This document shows positions 38,436 through 50,009 of a stretch of 64,000 bases of DNA, piece after piece (the first letter of the stretch is position 1; the number at the start of each line of letters is the position of its first letter). The translations under genes were made by a program, and so were the position numbers. The notes beneath the pieces are model-generated. The model had not been told where the DNA came from. It ran no database searches and saw only the letters and a program-made list of their open reading frames with translations. This DNA comes from Cololabis saira (lineage: Eukaryota > Chordata > Actinopteri > Beloniformes > Belonidae). The DNA lies in NCBI RefSeq assembly GCF_033807715.1, contig NC_084590.1, positions 38,593,505-38,657,504 of the forward strand, written 5' to 3'.

Positions 38436-40630
38436 TCAATCCCTTCCCCTCCTCCTGGTGCCAGCTGTGAAAAGAAATCAAAAAAAAACATTTCAGTCAC
38501 AAAGAAAGCAATTATTGTTTAAATATGACATATACTGTGTCAAAGCTTGGCGTATAAGTTCTGATCTCATCGCTCCCCAGACGGAAACACCACGTTCAGC
38601 ACAGCAGGGAGTGGGAGTTATGACTCTAGCTTCCCCGGCAGCAGGCGTATCGACTGTGACCTGTGTGTTGGGCTGAATGTGGGTCTCATGAAAAACATAT
38701 ATGAACCACAAGTGCAGAGGCATAGCAAACGTTGGCATAGCGTCGAGGTGAGCATCGAGGTGAGCATCGTGGCAGCAAAGCGTGGCGAATTAGTCGAGAC
38801 TTCACAGCTGACATTTTGGAATTAGTTGACGTTTTTGGGAAATACACTCATGCACTTCCTTGCTGAGAGTTAGACGAGAGGACTGCTGCAGTCCCTGTGT
38901 CTGGGTGGAAAATATGAAGATACACAGACAGTGGTAGATGGCTTAACTTTGCACATGAACTGGAAAGAGAAGAAACAGGCCAACCTGACTCTGCCCAAAA
39001 ATAGAAAAACCCCATAGCACTTTTAAACTTTATTTATTATTATTGTCTAATTTGTGAAGTGTAAACAAAACGCACTGTGGTTTTTAAAAGAGGTCATGTG
39101 TGGAACCTCTTGGCAGGAATCCTTATGAATTCCTGTTATTGCAGGGGTTACCAGGCGACCAGTGAGATCCAGTAAGTATGACTGTCTGGCGCAGACTCAT
39201 TCCAGCACACAATTCCCTGTAAGTAATTGTGGCCTATGACTAAACTAACAAGATAAAACGTGTTAATTTGTTAGCCCCAAGACGCTAGTATTGTTAGACA
39301 TCAAAAGGCGAACTGTTGCTGGATGTAAGTCTCACTTCATATTTACCACTTTAACACTAACAAAAGAATCATCAGTCCTCTGATCTAATGCTCAGCAAGG
39401 AAATGAGCAGGGTGAGCTTTTTATAGTCCTCAAAATGTCAAACCATTCCACTGATTACACCCATCGTGATTGATGGGTTGTGTTATGATGCAGACGAAAC
39501 AGTTTGGCGTATAAAGGCAGGGACAGACTTGAATTCACAGCCAAAAATCAATCCCAGTCTGTCCTTTTTTCCACAAAGCAAGTTTAATAGTTAGACTTCC
39601 TGCTGTTCTTTTTCTTCAAAAAAAAAAAAAAATCTTATTTTATTTGTTTATTTATTGTTTTACCCAAAACTCTTCTGGGAGGAGATCTTCCTCCTACAAA
39701 GGCAAGCAAACATACTCATCACATATTATTCACGGATTGCTTTTCTATATCGGTAAGACGTGAAGGATGAAAAGACTCACTTTGGATTATTTTCGTAAGT
39801 CGCTCACTGTCGAGGTTTGTGTCCCCTTCGATGGTGGTGAATTGTGAAAGATCGAGTCCTAGAGGGAAGGAAGTATCGCATCTGCATTATGGGTGAAGTC
39901 ATAAACATGTACGCAACGTAATTCATATTAGGATAAGTTGGATCTACCTAAATTACTAACATCGACATATCTCTGCAGGAATAAAGAACTTTAGAAAAGT
40001 GAGCAATTAAACGTGAAACACCCACTAAGGAGAAACAATGGTGTTTCAGTTCAGTTTTATGATTCAGAAGCTTCACTTACCATCCAGGTCTGTGGAGCCA
40101 GAGCTGACTGAGTACTGAGGACCTGGAAACACCAACATTTTTGAGTTCTTGAGGGGAAAAACTTATGTGAAGTACAAAAATGTCATATGTGTATATAAAA
40201 AAAAAGCATACCTGACACAACTCTGGTGACTGTGGTGATGCTGGGATCAGTCTCGATAACTCTGGTCACTTTCTTTATTTCAGGTACTGTAAAAGCAGAA
40301 AGATCATTATTTGACACCATGAATTTAAAGGGTATAGTATTATGATCGGCTGCTACCTTCAAACTTTTATAGTCAAAAGCAAAGGGCAGCACCGAGCCAG
40401 CACATTGAAAACCTAGGAATGACTGTAAGGGCATGATGATGATAATTGAGGATCTTTATTACCTTGCTCAATGATGATCTTCTCTAAAAACAACAGAGAT
40501 TATAAAAACATGAATGACAGTGAGAAATGAACTATTATGAAAGCAAAAATACACAAATATATAATAAATTATACCATTACTCACTCATAAAGGTCAGAGG
40601 GATTTCTTGATATCTGAAGCCTGAAATGAA
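38436..40630 (-). CDS. postn: postn exons 16-21: small-exon C-terminal tail
   Basis: Six exons of 46, 21, 75, 42, 78 and 29 bp (40630-40585, 40483-40463, 40286-40212, 40122-40081, 39858-39781, 38464-38436) encode residues 655-750. Matches to human are [14 protein letters not shown] (human FVRGSTFKEIPVTV), the repeated V-T-R-V pattern of exon 18, GPQYSVSSG, and a basic end TRRRGRD. The four middle exons are phase 1 at both ends, so any can be skipped in frame. The 21-bp exon (KKIIIEQ) is the least certain, supported by phase and by similarity to human KIITKVVE. Confidence 0.85.
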
Positions 40631-43600
40631 CTGTAAAAACACAGTTGCAAAATTAATAAATCTGGAGCATGTGATTGATTAACAGAGTGCATCAGCTGCA
40701 CAGGTTCTCAAGTACGTTCTTGTCTCTGTGTTATGTTTGTAAAACTCTGTCTACAGTGCACTTCAATTCAATAGTACTTCATTAGTGCATGAAAAGAAAA
40801 TTATAATCTCCCTTGACACATTAAAAACCACACCTTGCTCTTTCTTCACAGGCACTGGCACTGTAATAATGAGAGGTCAGTACCCACCTTTATCTGGAAG
40901 TAGGTGATGAGCTTCCTCAGCACCATGAGGAGATCCTGGCTCCCCACAGGGATATCTGGAAGAGTGCACAGGGCGTTAACCACAATTAGACTTTTACTGT
41001 GATTATAAAAAATGCGTGTCTTGACAGATTTATGAAAGGGAGGAAATATAATAAAATTCATACCTTCGGGGTACAAAACTTGATTGACAAAGTGAATCAC
41101 GCCATTTGTGGCCATGATATCAGACTCTGGGATTTGCACAGAATTGACTTTGATGGTGTTGTTTGCCTGAGGTAGAGAGATAAAATCATCATAAACCACA
41201 AAATGAACTCCATCCATCCGTTATCTATACCCGCTTTATCCTTTGCAGGGTCACAGGGGTCTGCTGGAGCCTATCCCAGCTATTTTCAGGCGAGAGGCAG
41301 GGAGAAAATGAACAAAATGAACTGCGAATAACAAATACGGACTGATTTTGAATGAATGTGATTAACTTGCTGTGGTTTTAGGACTGAGGATAAGGCATGA
41401 TGACTCATGGTAACATATAAATACAGTGCCTAAAAACGTTTACATTTAAATATGAGAAAAGACAGAAGCTGAACCTCTCTGGGAAGAAGGTTTCTGGAGC
41501 AAATACGTACATGCATCACTTTGAGGTTGCTGCCCTGTTGACTTCTGAGAAGATTTGTCACCCGAGTCTCCAGTCCGCCACCAATGAAAATGCCATTACT
41601 GATGTGATACAAGAGAATGGTTCTGAGAGCGTTTGTGTCACCTAAAATGAGGAAATACATAGTCTGTTAGGTGATTTTTGGACAATTTTGAAATGCCAAC
41701 ATAAGTTTCTAAAAAAAAAAAAAAATGTATATAAGAGGATGATTTTAGATTTACTCTTCAAAAACGTCAAATCCCTGTCACTCAAGCCAGCGAAGGCCTT
41801 GTCGGTTGGGGCAAAGAGGGTAAAGTCTCCCTCCTGACGGAGCACGTCAGTCAGGCCGGCAGCTTCCATCAGAGACAAAAAGATCCTGCAGCACAGAGAA
41901 GAAAACACTAACTTAGCTGTTATGGAAACCACGGAGGGCTGACAAACTGCACAGGCAGCACTTTCCAACTCCCCTACTGTATGTGCTATGTGGATTTAAT
42001 GTGGTCGGAGAATTATGCTGCATTTTAAGGTCTGAAGTCCAACTTTATTAACATTGTCTTGCGCTTACTTGAAACCTCCGTTTTGTGTCAGAATCTCAAG
42101 CATAGTGTTTTCCGCAGGTTTCACAAACATCTTCATGAGATGAACGGCTCCATTGGCTCCTTCTTTACTGCCTCTTATCAGGCAGGAGTTTTCGATGCAC
42201 ACAGCCTGCAGATAAAATCCACATGTTTCAGCCACAAAGATCGATGGGGTTTCTCCGATGTATTATGACTGATAGAAGAATGGCAGGCATAAAAGCACAT
42301 AACGTGTGTTCGGCTGAACACAGCCTTAATTCCTTGGCACAACTTCACAGAGCATGACGCACCGTGCGGTAAATGAAGACCCTAAGAAATTTTCCCCCGA
42401 CGGTCTCCAGACGCTGGCCATTGTACAGTTGTCCAAGGCCAAATTTAGTCTTTATGATGTGGTTCTCCAGGATAATCTGGAGAAGCCCCTGATCCATAGA
42501 CATCACTTCTTCTGCAAAGCAAAGGACATGTTTTGTTTCTTTTTCTTTTTTTTTCCCCGAAGGAAGTCGATTGCAGTTTACATTTGCAGCAACTGCTTTG
42601 GCCAGATGATTACATTTTGCTTTAAGTATTTGTCAACAATATCCAACAAGAAGCAGCTGTAAAGAGGAGCAACTGCTGTATCAGCAACAAAGTTATTGTT
42701 AGTTGACTCATTGTAGAATGACTCAAACCTGTTGCAGTACTTTTTTCCTGGTCCTTTACTGACCTTTTCCGTTTATCTAAAAAAGGGTTGGTCAAAGGTT
42801 TTGCAAAAACCAACTTATCGTCAGGTGTAAGACCTCAAATGCAAAACAAGCTGAAGAGGAGAAAACAAACCAAAACAACAACAAAAAGAAAACAGAAGAA
42901 GAAAGATGTTTTAACCATTTTTTTTCTCTCAGTTTCTTTTTCATCACAGCAATCCGGATTTTGTGTTTTTTGTAGACGTGTGTGCAGGAATGCAGGATTC
43001 CACCACCCCCTCATATGAAAGACTTCAAACGGGAGTGGGGCAGGAGTGCATCCAATTTCTTATGAGCAAAAGTGTAATCTTGTACGTGTTACTGTGAGGG
43101 TGCACGTCTGTACCCCAGATTTCAAACTACTTCAAACCATTCGTCCTGTCAGCTGAGGTAGGGATTTTTAGATGTTGCCAGGCAGCAAATAGAACACAGA
43201 TCTCTTCCACTTCCCGCACTTCCAGCTTTCTGACAGTTTTTCATCCTTCATGTTTGTCTAATTTAATTTGATAAGATTATTTAAGTTATTTACCACATAA
43301 TTTCCTTTTGTGGATAAACAAACTATTATTCGAATTCCACTGACAATTCTGACGTGCAAAGTAAAGTTTTACAAACTCGGAGAAATGATTAAAATTTGAG
43401 GTTATATATTGATTTAATGCTTGGTGCAAGCATCAATAACCTTTAATGAATTCCTCTTTAATATGGCTCGTAGACATGTTAGGACAAATCCTCTAATACT
43501 AGGGGACAAGGTTTGTTTCACGTCAGTGCTGCCTGGTTTAGTGCTTGCATCCAATAGAAATCATATTCTGACTATTAATTATTCTTAAAGATACACACAA

Positions 43601-46600
43601 ACATTATGTGAAGTCTAAGAATGTTGTCCAGGGGAGGGATTATTTTATCTTAACTGACATAAATCTCCATCTTTGTCCTCGTAAATCTACTTCAAGTGAC
43701 CTATTACTTGTTAATATAACCTAAATCAGCATGCAAGGGTTGAACTAAGACATACATAACATATTTTCCTTAATTCCACAGTGCAACTGAATTTGAATGA
43801 AGCACCTGATTAGTGAAAAACAGAGGTGTATATTATATAAACAGTATATGACTCACCAGTGAAGACAGAATTGAGAGGAGCCAGCAAAGTGTACTCGGCC
43901 TCTGGGTTCATGGAGGCAGAAAGTCCCAGCTCGGAGACCATGTCACCAAAGGTTGACTGGGATTTCTCCAACAGTTCCATGACCAGCTTAGCTTTGAGTA
44001 GACGGGAATGACAGACAGCATTAAGATAGGAAAACAGAAAAACCACCAAAACAACAAAGTTTTGTCAAAAAATAACAATAATGGAGGAATTGAGAGAGTT
44101 CTAACCCGAGTCTGGAATGAGCACTTCATCAATAAGATGGATGACACCGTTGGTTGTGACAATGTCCTTCTTCAGCACCATTTTGACGCCATTAACTGTT
44201 AAACTTTCGCCGTCACAGCCAATTTCGATGTTGTTTCCCTCCATGGTCTCATAACTGCTTCCTGCCATGATGGCCTCGGAGCACTGGACGGACTCCAAGA
44301 GGTGGAAGCCCAGAAGAGCTGAAACAAGAAGATGTTTACATAGGTAGATGTTTATTCGATGCGCTGACAGTTTTACGTTGCTTCCTGTGTTAAACTGCAG
44401 CTGAGGAAATAAAGTCTTGGAAACCTGCTGACCCTTTGGGTCCCGGAGGACCTTCTGTGAAAAGACTGAATAGGCTCTGTTTAACTTTAAGTAAAACTGC
44501 TCTGATCTAATAGGACAAACTCTGAGCGAGGAAAGAAAAAAAGGAAGCTATACTGCTGGTTTTCTCACTGAGGCAATCATTCAAGGTGTCCAAGGGAAAA
44601 ATGAAAAAGAAGTAAAAAAGTGATGTCAGAAACGCATATTGTTACTGAATATTTAAAGATTTTAAGCATTTACAGCTAAATGTGTGTACCTCAGTGGCGT
44701 CACCAGGGGGTGGCCAAGGGTGGCCAAAGCCCCCCCTACAAATTTGCTGGCCTCCCCACTGGCCACCCCTACGGAAGAGTATTAGGGCCAGGCAGGAGAA
44801 AAATAAAAACAATATTTTAGAGGAAGAAGATTTTTTTTTCATTATGCACTTCGAGAAAAAAGTCGAAATGTCGAGAAAAAAGTCAAAATGTCAAGGAAAA
44901 AGTCGAAATGTAGATATTAATGTTGAAGTAGAATTTCGGGAAAAAAGATGAAATGTATTTCAACTTTATTCTCGAAATTTCAACTTTATTCTCGAAATTT
45001 CAACTTTATTCACAAAATTGTATTTCAACATTAATCTCAACATTTCGACTTTTTTCTCGACATTTCGACTTTTTTCTCGAAGTGCACAATAAAAAAAAAT
45101 CTTCCCCTCTCAAATATTTTTTTCTTGCATGGCCCTAATACTCTTCCGTAATAAACCCAAGTATATCAGTAGGCGTTTTTTTAAGTATTTCTGAGCCCTT
45201 ATACTACAACAGTATAATACAATCCTGTAATGACGGCTTTTAGTTTTGGTGTCTACCCCAAGAATTTAAGTGGCCCCATCTGGCCCCCCCTATGAAACAT
45301 TTTTGGAGGCGCCCCTGGTGTACCTGTCAGATTAATTGTGGTATTACCACAATTTGAATTTATTTTAAAAAAAGAAAATATTGTTACATTGAACTGTGGA
45401 ACTGCCATTAGTAGTTTTAATACTACCGAATAAGCCTATGAGGTTTCATTGGACTTACCGTTGAGGACTTCCTTGTCGCTCTGAAATCTTTCCAACACAT
45501 CACCACCAAGTTTATCGAAGGCGTCATTGGTGGGAGCAAAAAGAGTGTAATGTCCTGGCTGGCCAAGTTTCTCCAGAAGTCCAGCATTTTGGGCCATGTC
45601 CTGGTGATTTCAACATCCGGAATGTGTTTAGTAAACTTCAGCAAACAATAAAACACAGCCCCGTCCACCCCCGTGTTTACTTTACTTACGCTCAGAGTTG
45701 TCAAGTCATCGTTAACCTCAATGAAATCTTGGATGGTGTTTCCGACGGCGCTGATCACGCGGTCGATGACGTGCACAACTCCGTTGGTGGCAATCTGATT
45801 ACCATGGATGATCCTGGCACAATTGACAGTCACCACCTGCACGGGAGATTGCACTTCAGTTTTTTCTGCTGACAAGTATATTCGTACGGGATCGCTGCAT
45901 TAAAACTAAATGACCACCCTCACCCCATTGGAATAATGGTTAATCAGGAGTTCAAGGTCATTGTACATAGAAGTGACTCTCATTCCGTTCCTTAAATCTT
46001 TGGTCAAGAGGCGCTTGTTGGCCATGTGATAATGCAGAGCATTGTACAGTTCAATGTTGACATTGCTGACCAGCGCATTTCTCACTTCCTGTTGAATGAG
46101 AAACATGAAATGTTAGTACCTCACAAAGAGAGAAGTTACAGAGATGCTAGTCTTGACCTGACTCACTTCGTCCAACGCCTCCCAGGCCTCATTGCTGGGA
46201 GCAAAGAAAGTGTAGGACCCTGATCCCTCGATTTCAGGTCTTAGTTTAGAGATGTCAGCGTATCTTTGGGTGGATGTGGCCTTCACTATAGCCAGACTTC
46301 CATACACATGGTCAATTGGGGCAACTATAGAAAAAACAGATAAATAACAGCATGCGTGATATGACCTCTCACTTGTGTATAAGTATTGCTGCACAATATA
46401 CCTGCGGGACAGCCACGCATTCCCTCCAGCTTGATGTATCCTGGGCAGCACTCATAAAGCACAGTCCTACGGGAGAAATAGTACACATCATGAATGTGGT
46501 TCCTGCACTTCCTTTGAACTACAAACTTTTCCCCAAATCTCTGTATTAAAACTGTGCAATGTAAGACGCTTTTGATACTTTATTGCTGCTACAGTATGTT

Positions 46601-49600
46601 TTCGGTTGACTCATCTTTCTGTAATGTTGTGAGGTTTTTGGTGCCCCCCCCCCCATATGTTCCTTATTATCTTCTGCGTTACCCCAGCAGACCAGTCCAG
46701 CAGTTTGTGCCAAAGACCTAATGGAAAAGGGTGCCTTGAGGTTTATGCTACCATTACAGTAGTGGATTTATTTTACCAAGACCGCTTTGAAGTCTACCAG
46801 TTAGTTTGGACTCTTCTTGGCATCTGACTCACCACAGAAACATTATGATTTTGGCCTTGAAAAACTACTAGGTAATTAGAAGTTTGGGCCATCTCGGTTG
46901 ACAAACAAGTTTTGACAGGCTCCATGGAAACACTTTGAGTTTTTGTGCATTGTAGAGACAAACTCTTTTTTTTTCCTCAGAGTTGGGAAACGTGTGATAA
47001 CCAGTGTCTTCTCCACTGACACAATGCACAATAGCCTGAGGTTAATCGTAAAAACATGACTTCCATCAGCATGCTCACACATGTCCGAACTATAGCACCA
47101 GTTATAGGAAAAGTCAAGCCATGGGAAAACTAGACATGTCGTGATGTACATTTCATCTTGAATAAGTAGGAGGTATTCAACGATATAAAAAAAGACCCAC
47201 AGGGGCATGAAGAACACCCCAGATGTAGCTATGATGGGTAAACAATACCATATGTGTCTAGGGTTGGCCAGAGAGTCCATTACTTGGATTTTATTGTTAG
47301 AAAAGTTGCTTCTGCCCCTTCCTTCAGCTCAGAATAATTAGAGCAATTATAGAAAATGGTAGGGATAGCACAATGTTTTTGCTTTATATAAATAAGTCAC
47401 TTATAAATGTATCAGTGTAACAAGAAGCAATACATCTGGTAGCAAAGTGATAAAGTTTAGGAGTTCCTTATTTCCAGCTGTTTTGCATGTGCCCCCTCAA
47501 AATAGACAAATGCCTGTACTTAATAGAAAATATTTATACGCTGCATAGGAAAGAAAGGGAGAAACTCTGAACAGCCGGACATGATTAAAAACTGATTGCT
47601 GATAGTAAAGACATTTTTGAAAAAATATGTCTCTAAACTTCAGAAGAAGACAGTATGGCACACTGTTCTTTGTTTCATCCACTGTTAATGTTTCAGAAGG
47701 TATATGGACCACTACTCCTGGGCCGTAGCCAGCTCTGCATGGTTATAACAGCTGTATTTGAATCAAGCTTGAATGGAGTTGCAGCGTTTGGGATGAAATC
47801 ACATAAACCCATTGGGGCAGAGTCAGCAAAAACCCTGGCTATATTGCTTTCCCACACTGAGTGATTGTATTTGGCCATGGAGCTGGAAACTTTTACTGCC
47901 AGCCTCTTTATTTAAAAAAAAAAGAACAACAAAAAAAAACTGTTCCACTGCAAATCTTGATAACTTTGTTATAAAGTACCCTGTATATAATGCAAACAAT
48001 CGCTAAGAAACAGTCTGGAAGTTTGGTAGACTATGTTTCCATGGAGATATATGAAATCATGATCATATCATGATATATGAAAATGATTTGTTACCCGTGC
48101 TTTGGAACTTTTGTGACAAATTAGAAAAGTGGACGACCAGATGAAAGATGTATCTGAAGAAGATATAAGGTTTTAGCTGGCAAAGGTGATGTGATCTAGT
48201 CACAACAGCTTCTGTAGTCAGGAAAACTGTAACACAGTTAAATTAGATATATAGTGCTTTTTTTCCAAGTTGCATTGAAAAAGAAAACAATAAAAGAAAG
48301 ATGAAAAAGAAAGGAAAAGAAAAATCTGCTAAATACGTCATTATTTGCGTGCTATTTGGGTGAAGTTTGTTGTGAGAACTGGACTTTAGTCCAGGTCTTG
48401 TTTGATGTATTACATAGACCAAAGTAAAGCTCCCAGGGTAATAGATCAAATTCTTCTGATGGTCCAATATCTTCTGTTGCCAGGATCAGTGAGAGGAGTG
48501 AATTCATGATGAAGAAGGAAACCTGTTCAGTAACTTACACACGGTCCGGTCAAGCACTGAGGACAACTTCACAGTGAAACTTTTGCCATACGCATGTTTC
48601 TTCGAGTGAGGAAAAAAGTCAAATTAAAAAAAGGGGCCCCTAAATAGGCCATGTTATAGTTTAAAAGTGCTGAGTTGGTTGGAACAATAACAAAAGAAAA
48701 AAAAAGTGGTTTTAATGATTAGGTTGAATGTGTTTCCATTCATGAATATGGTCAACATCTTGTGGCCACATCACATCCTGGAATCAGTGGTTCACCACTG
48801 AGGAATCCAGCAACGACCAAGGACTCTAGCATCCTGAAAACCCTACTGCAGTTCACGGGACATATAGGATCAAATACGGCTGTCTTCATGCTCAAAGAGT
48901 ACGGGGCTGCATCCATAAATGTGTTTTCCATTTTACACAGTAGGTTCATTCAGAGTAAGATAGCAGATGTCTATCTCTGTGGAAACATCCAAGTTTCCAC
49001 CAAGAGCTTTGGGAGGACGTTTGAGAAGACAGCCATGCAGAGACAGAGGAACTTTTTTTTTTTTCAGAAACAAACATGAGCAAAGCTTAAAGCTTTTTAA
49101 CCTTTTCGTGTATTTGCTGAATTATGTTGTTGAGCTGGAGACCCAGCTTATCAGATTGGACAAAATAACACTTACGCTTTCCTTCCACAGATGGCCCCTT
49201 GGTACCAATTACGGCAAGTGCTGAAATACTTCTTGTTGGTCCCCGCGACTTGCTGTAGCGCACAGACATTGGGTCTATTGAGAACAGTAAGAGAGAATGG
49301 GAAAAGGGTGTGTGAAGAATCAGCATGAATATGTTGAAAATGTAAACAATTCACATATACATTATAATCTGAATAGAGACTTACTCTACAACACTTCAGA
49401 CTGTCAAGTATGAATAATTGCTTTGGCAACTATCCCTGCTGCTTCTGAAACCAGGCAGCCAGATCTGAATAATGATATTGATGCCTTCTGTACATGAAGT
49501 GTCAGTTTTGAGTTATGAGTCAGCGTCTTCTGTCAAGCTGCAGAATGCCTCTTCCAATGCAAATTAACTCTTTTCAAATTCATTTTGTTTGTTTGTTCTT

Positions 49601-49942
49601 TTAATTGTAAAACAACCAAAGCCGCATTGCATTATAGCAGATTCTATGTAGACATGGTATAAAGGTGCACAAATAGTTGTAGTAATAGATAGTAATAGTA
49701 ATAGTAATAGATAGTTCTGTTGCTCATTTCAGCTCAGAATTCACGCACACAGAAATAAATAAAAGGGAAAGTGATGGAAAAGGAAAAAAACACTTCAATA
49801 ATTATTGATGATAATGAGCTTACCCTTCTTTTTTGGCCCTGATGCGACTGTGGGAAACGATTTTGTCATAGGCTGAGGAGTCAGCAGAGTCAAATGTAGA
49901 GAGCACAAAGAGTGCAAAGGCAGCCACAAAAAGGAGCTTCAT
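38436..49942 (-). CDS. postn: periostin, complete 21-exon coding region (750 aa)
   Basis: Periostin is a secreted matricellular protein of tendon, bone, fin and healing tissue. It binds integrins, collagen and tenascin. Exons: 49942-49824, 49274-49176, 46466-46402, 46324-46167, 46088-45924, 45836-45690, 45600-45459, 44318-44106, 43991-43857, 42511-42363, 42205-42069, 41885-41755, 41641-41511, 41166-41064, 40955-40888, 40630-40585, 40483-40463, 40286-40212, 40122-40081, 39858-39781, 38464-38436. Every junction has GT..AG and matching phase; the total is 2253 bp including TGA. Order: signal peptide 1 to about 20, EMI about 40-95, four FAS1 domains about 96-630, variable tail 655-750. Human full-length POSTN is 836 aa, and the difference lies in the tail. 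The paralogue TGFBI lacks this tail, which supports periostin. Exon use in the tail is commonly alternative in this family; none was observed directly here. Confidence 0.95.
40888..41885 (-). CDS. postn: postn exons 12-15: FAS1 domain 4 and end of core
   Basis: Exons 41885-41755, 41641-41511, 41166-41064 and 40955-40888 encode residues 510-654. Motifs are [46 protein letters not shown] and [16 protein letters not shown] simple-repeat-derived fragment (about 41206-41310) sits in the intron 5' of exon 14, close to its acceptor. Confidence 0.92.
41206..41310 (+). repeat. dispersed CCATCC-type repeat in a postn intron
   Basis: CCATCCGTTATCTATACCCG, CTTTGCAGGGTCACAGGGGT and CAGGCGAGAGGCAGGGA. It is clearly the same family as 62945-63095, and the two match over about 100 bases. 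Confidence 0.75.
42069..43991 (-). CDS. postn: postn exons 9-11: FAS1 domain 3
   Basis: Exons 43991-43857, 42511-42363 and 42205-42069 encode residues 370-509. Motifs are [40 protein letters not shown] and NGAVHLMK. Exon 11 entry TAVCIENSC matches human periostin exactly. Confidence 0.92.
44106..45600 (-). CDS. postn: postn exons 7-8: FAS1 domain 2
   Basis: Exons 45600-45459 and 44318-44106 encode residues 252-369. Motifs are [37 protein letters not shown] and [17 protein letters not shown]. The exon 8 donor is the less common GTTAGA. The intron between them carries the hAT element with the foldback at 44692-45317. Confidence 0.92.
44692..45317. mobile_element. hAT element in postn intron 7
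   Basis: Left end CAGTGGCGTCAC and right end (reverse complement) CAGGGGCGCCTC are similar inverted termini, flanked by a perfect 8-bp duplication GTGTACCT (44684-44691 and 45318-45325). The body is largely the foldback sequence described separately. No transposase. Confidence 0.85.
44770..45150. repeat. foldback (large inverted repeat) nested in the hAT element
   Basis: TACGGAAGAGTATTAGGGCC at 44770-44789 is the exact reverse complement of 45131-45150. The inner arms continue with TGCACTTCGAGAAAAAAGTC against its complement near 45065-45090, with (TCGAGAAAAAAGTCGAAATG)-type tandem units. The arms are about 130-190 bases. Confidence 0.88.
45690..46324 (-). CDS. postn: postn exons 4-6: FAS1 domain 1
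   Basis: Exons 46324-46167, 46088-45924 and 45836-45690 encode residues 95-251. Conserved strings include [50 protein letters not shown] and IDRV. The H1/H2 FAS1 motifs are intact. Confidence 0.93.
46402..49274 (-). CDS. postn: postn exons 2-3: EMI domain
   Basis: Exons 49274-49176 and 46466-46402, separated by a 2.7-kb intron, encode residues 40-94. Motifs are [36 protein letters not shown] and MRGCP. The six cysteines have the EMI spacing. In mammals this domain binds fibronectin and collagen I and mediates multimerisation. The intron showed no repeat or exon that I could identify. Confidence 0.92.
49824..49942 (-). CDS. postn: postn exon 1: signal peptide
   Basis: The ATG at 49942-49940 opens [20 protein letters not shown], a clear hydrophobic secretion signal, followed by a basic stretch (HSRIRAKKE). 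The exon ends in phase 2 at GAAGG|GTAAGC. About 33 bases separate the ATG from the transcription start predicted from the TATA box. Confidence 0.92.
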
Positions 49943-50001
49943 CCTTGATTCCAGCAAGCCCTTCCAGACCCAGAGTAATAGGAGCAAAGCCCCAGCCGGG
50001 G

Positions 50002-50009
50002 TTTATATA
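50002..50009 (-). promoter_or_regulatory. postn TATA box
   Basis: TATATAAA on the minus strand, 60 bases upstream of the ATG. A start about 28 bases further on (near 49975) would give a 5'UTR of about 33 bases. A strong TATA box fits a tissue-restricted matrix gene. Confidence 0.75.

Noticed and set aside
48762..49079. 105-codon frame in postn intron 2, also open on the other strand
   Set aside because: Not in phase with flanking postn exons and without similarity to EMI or FAS1 sequence.
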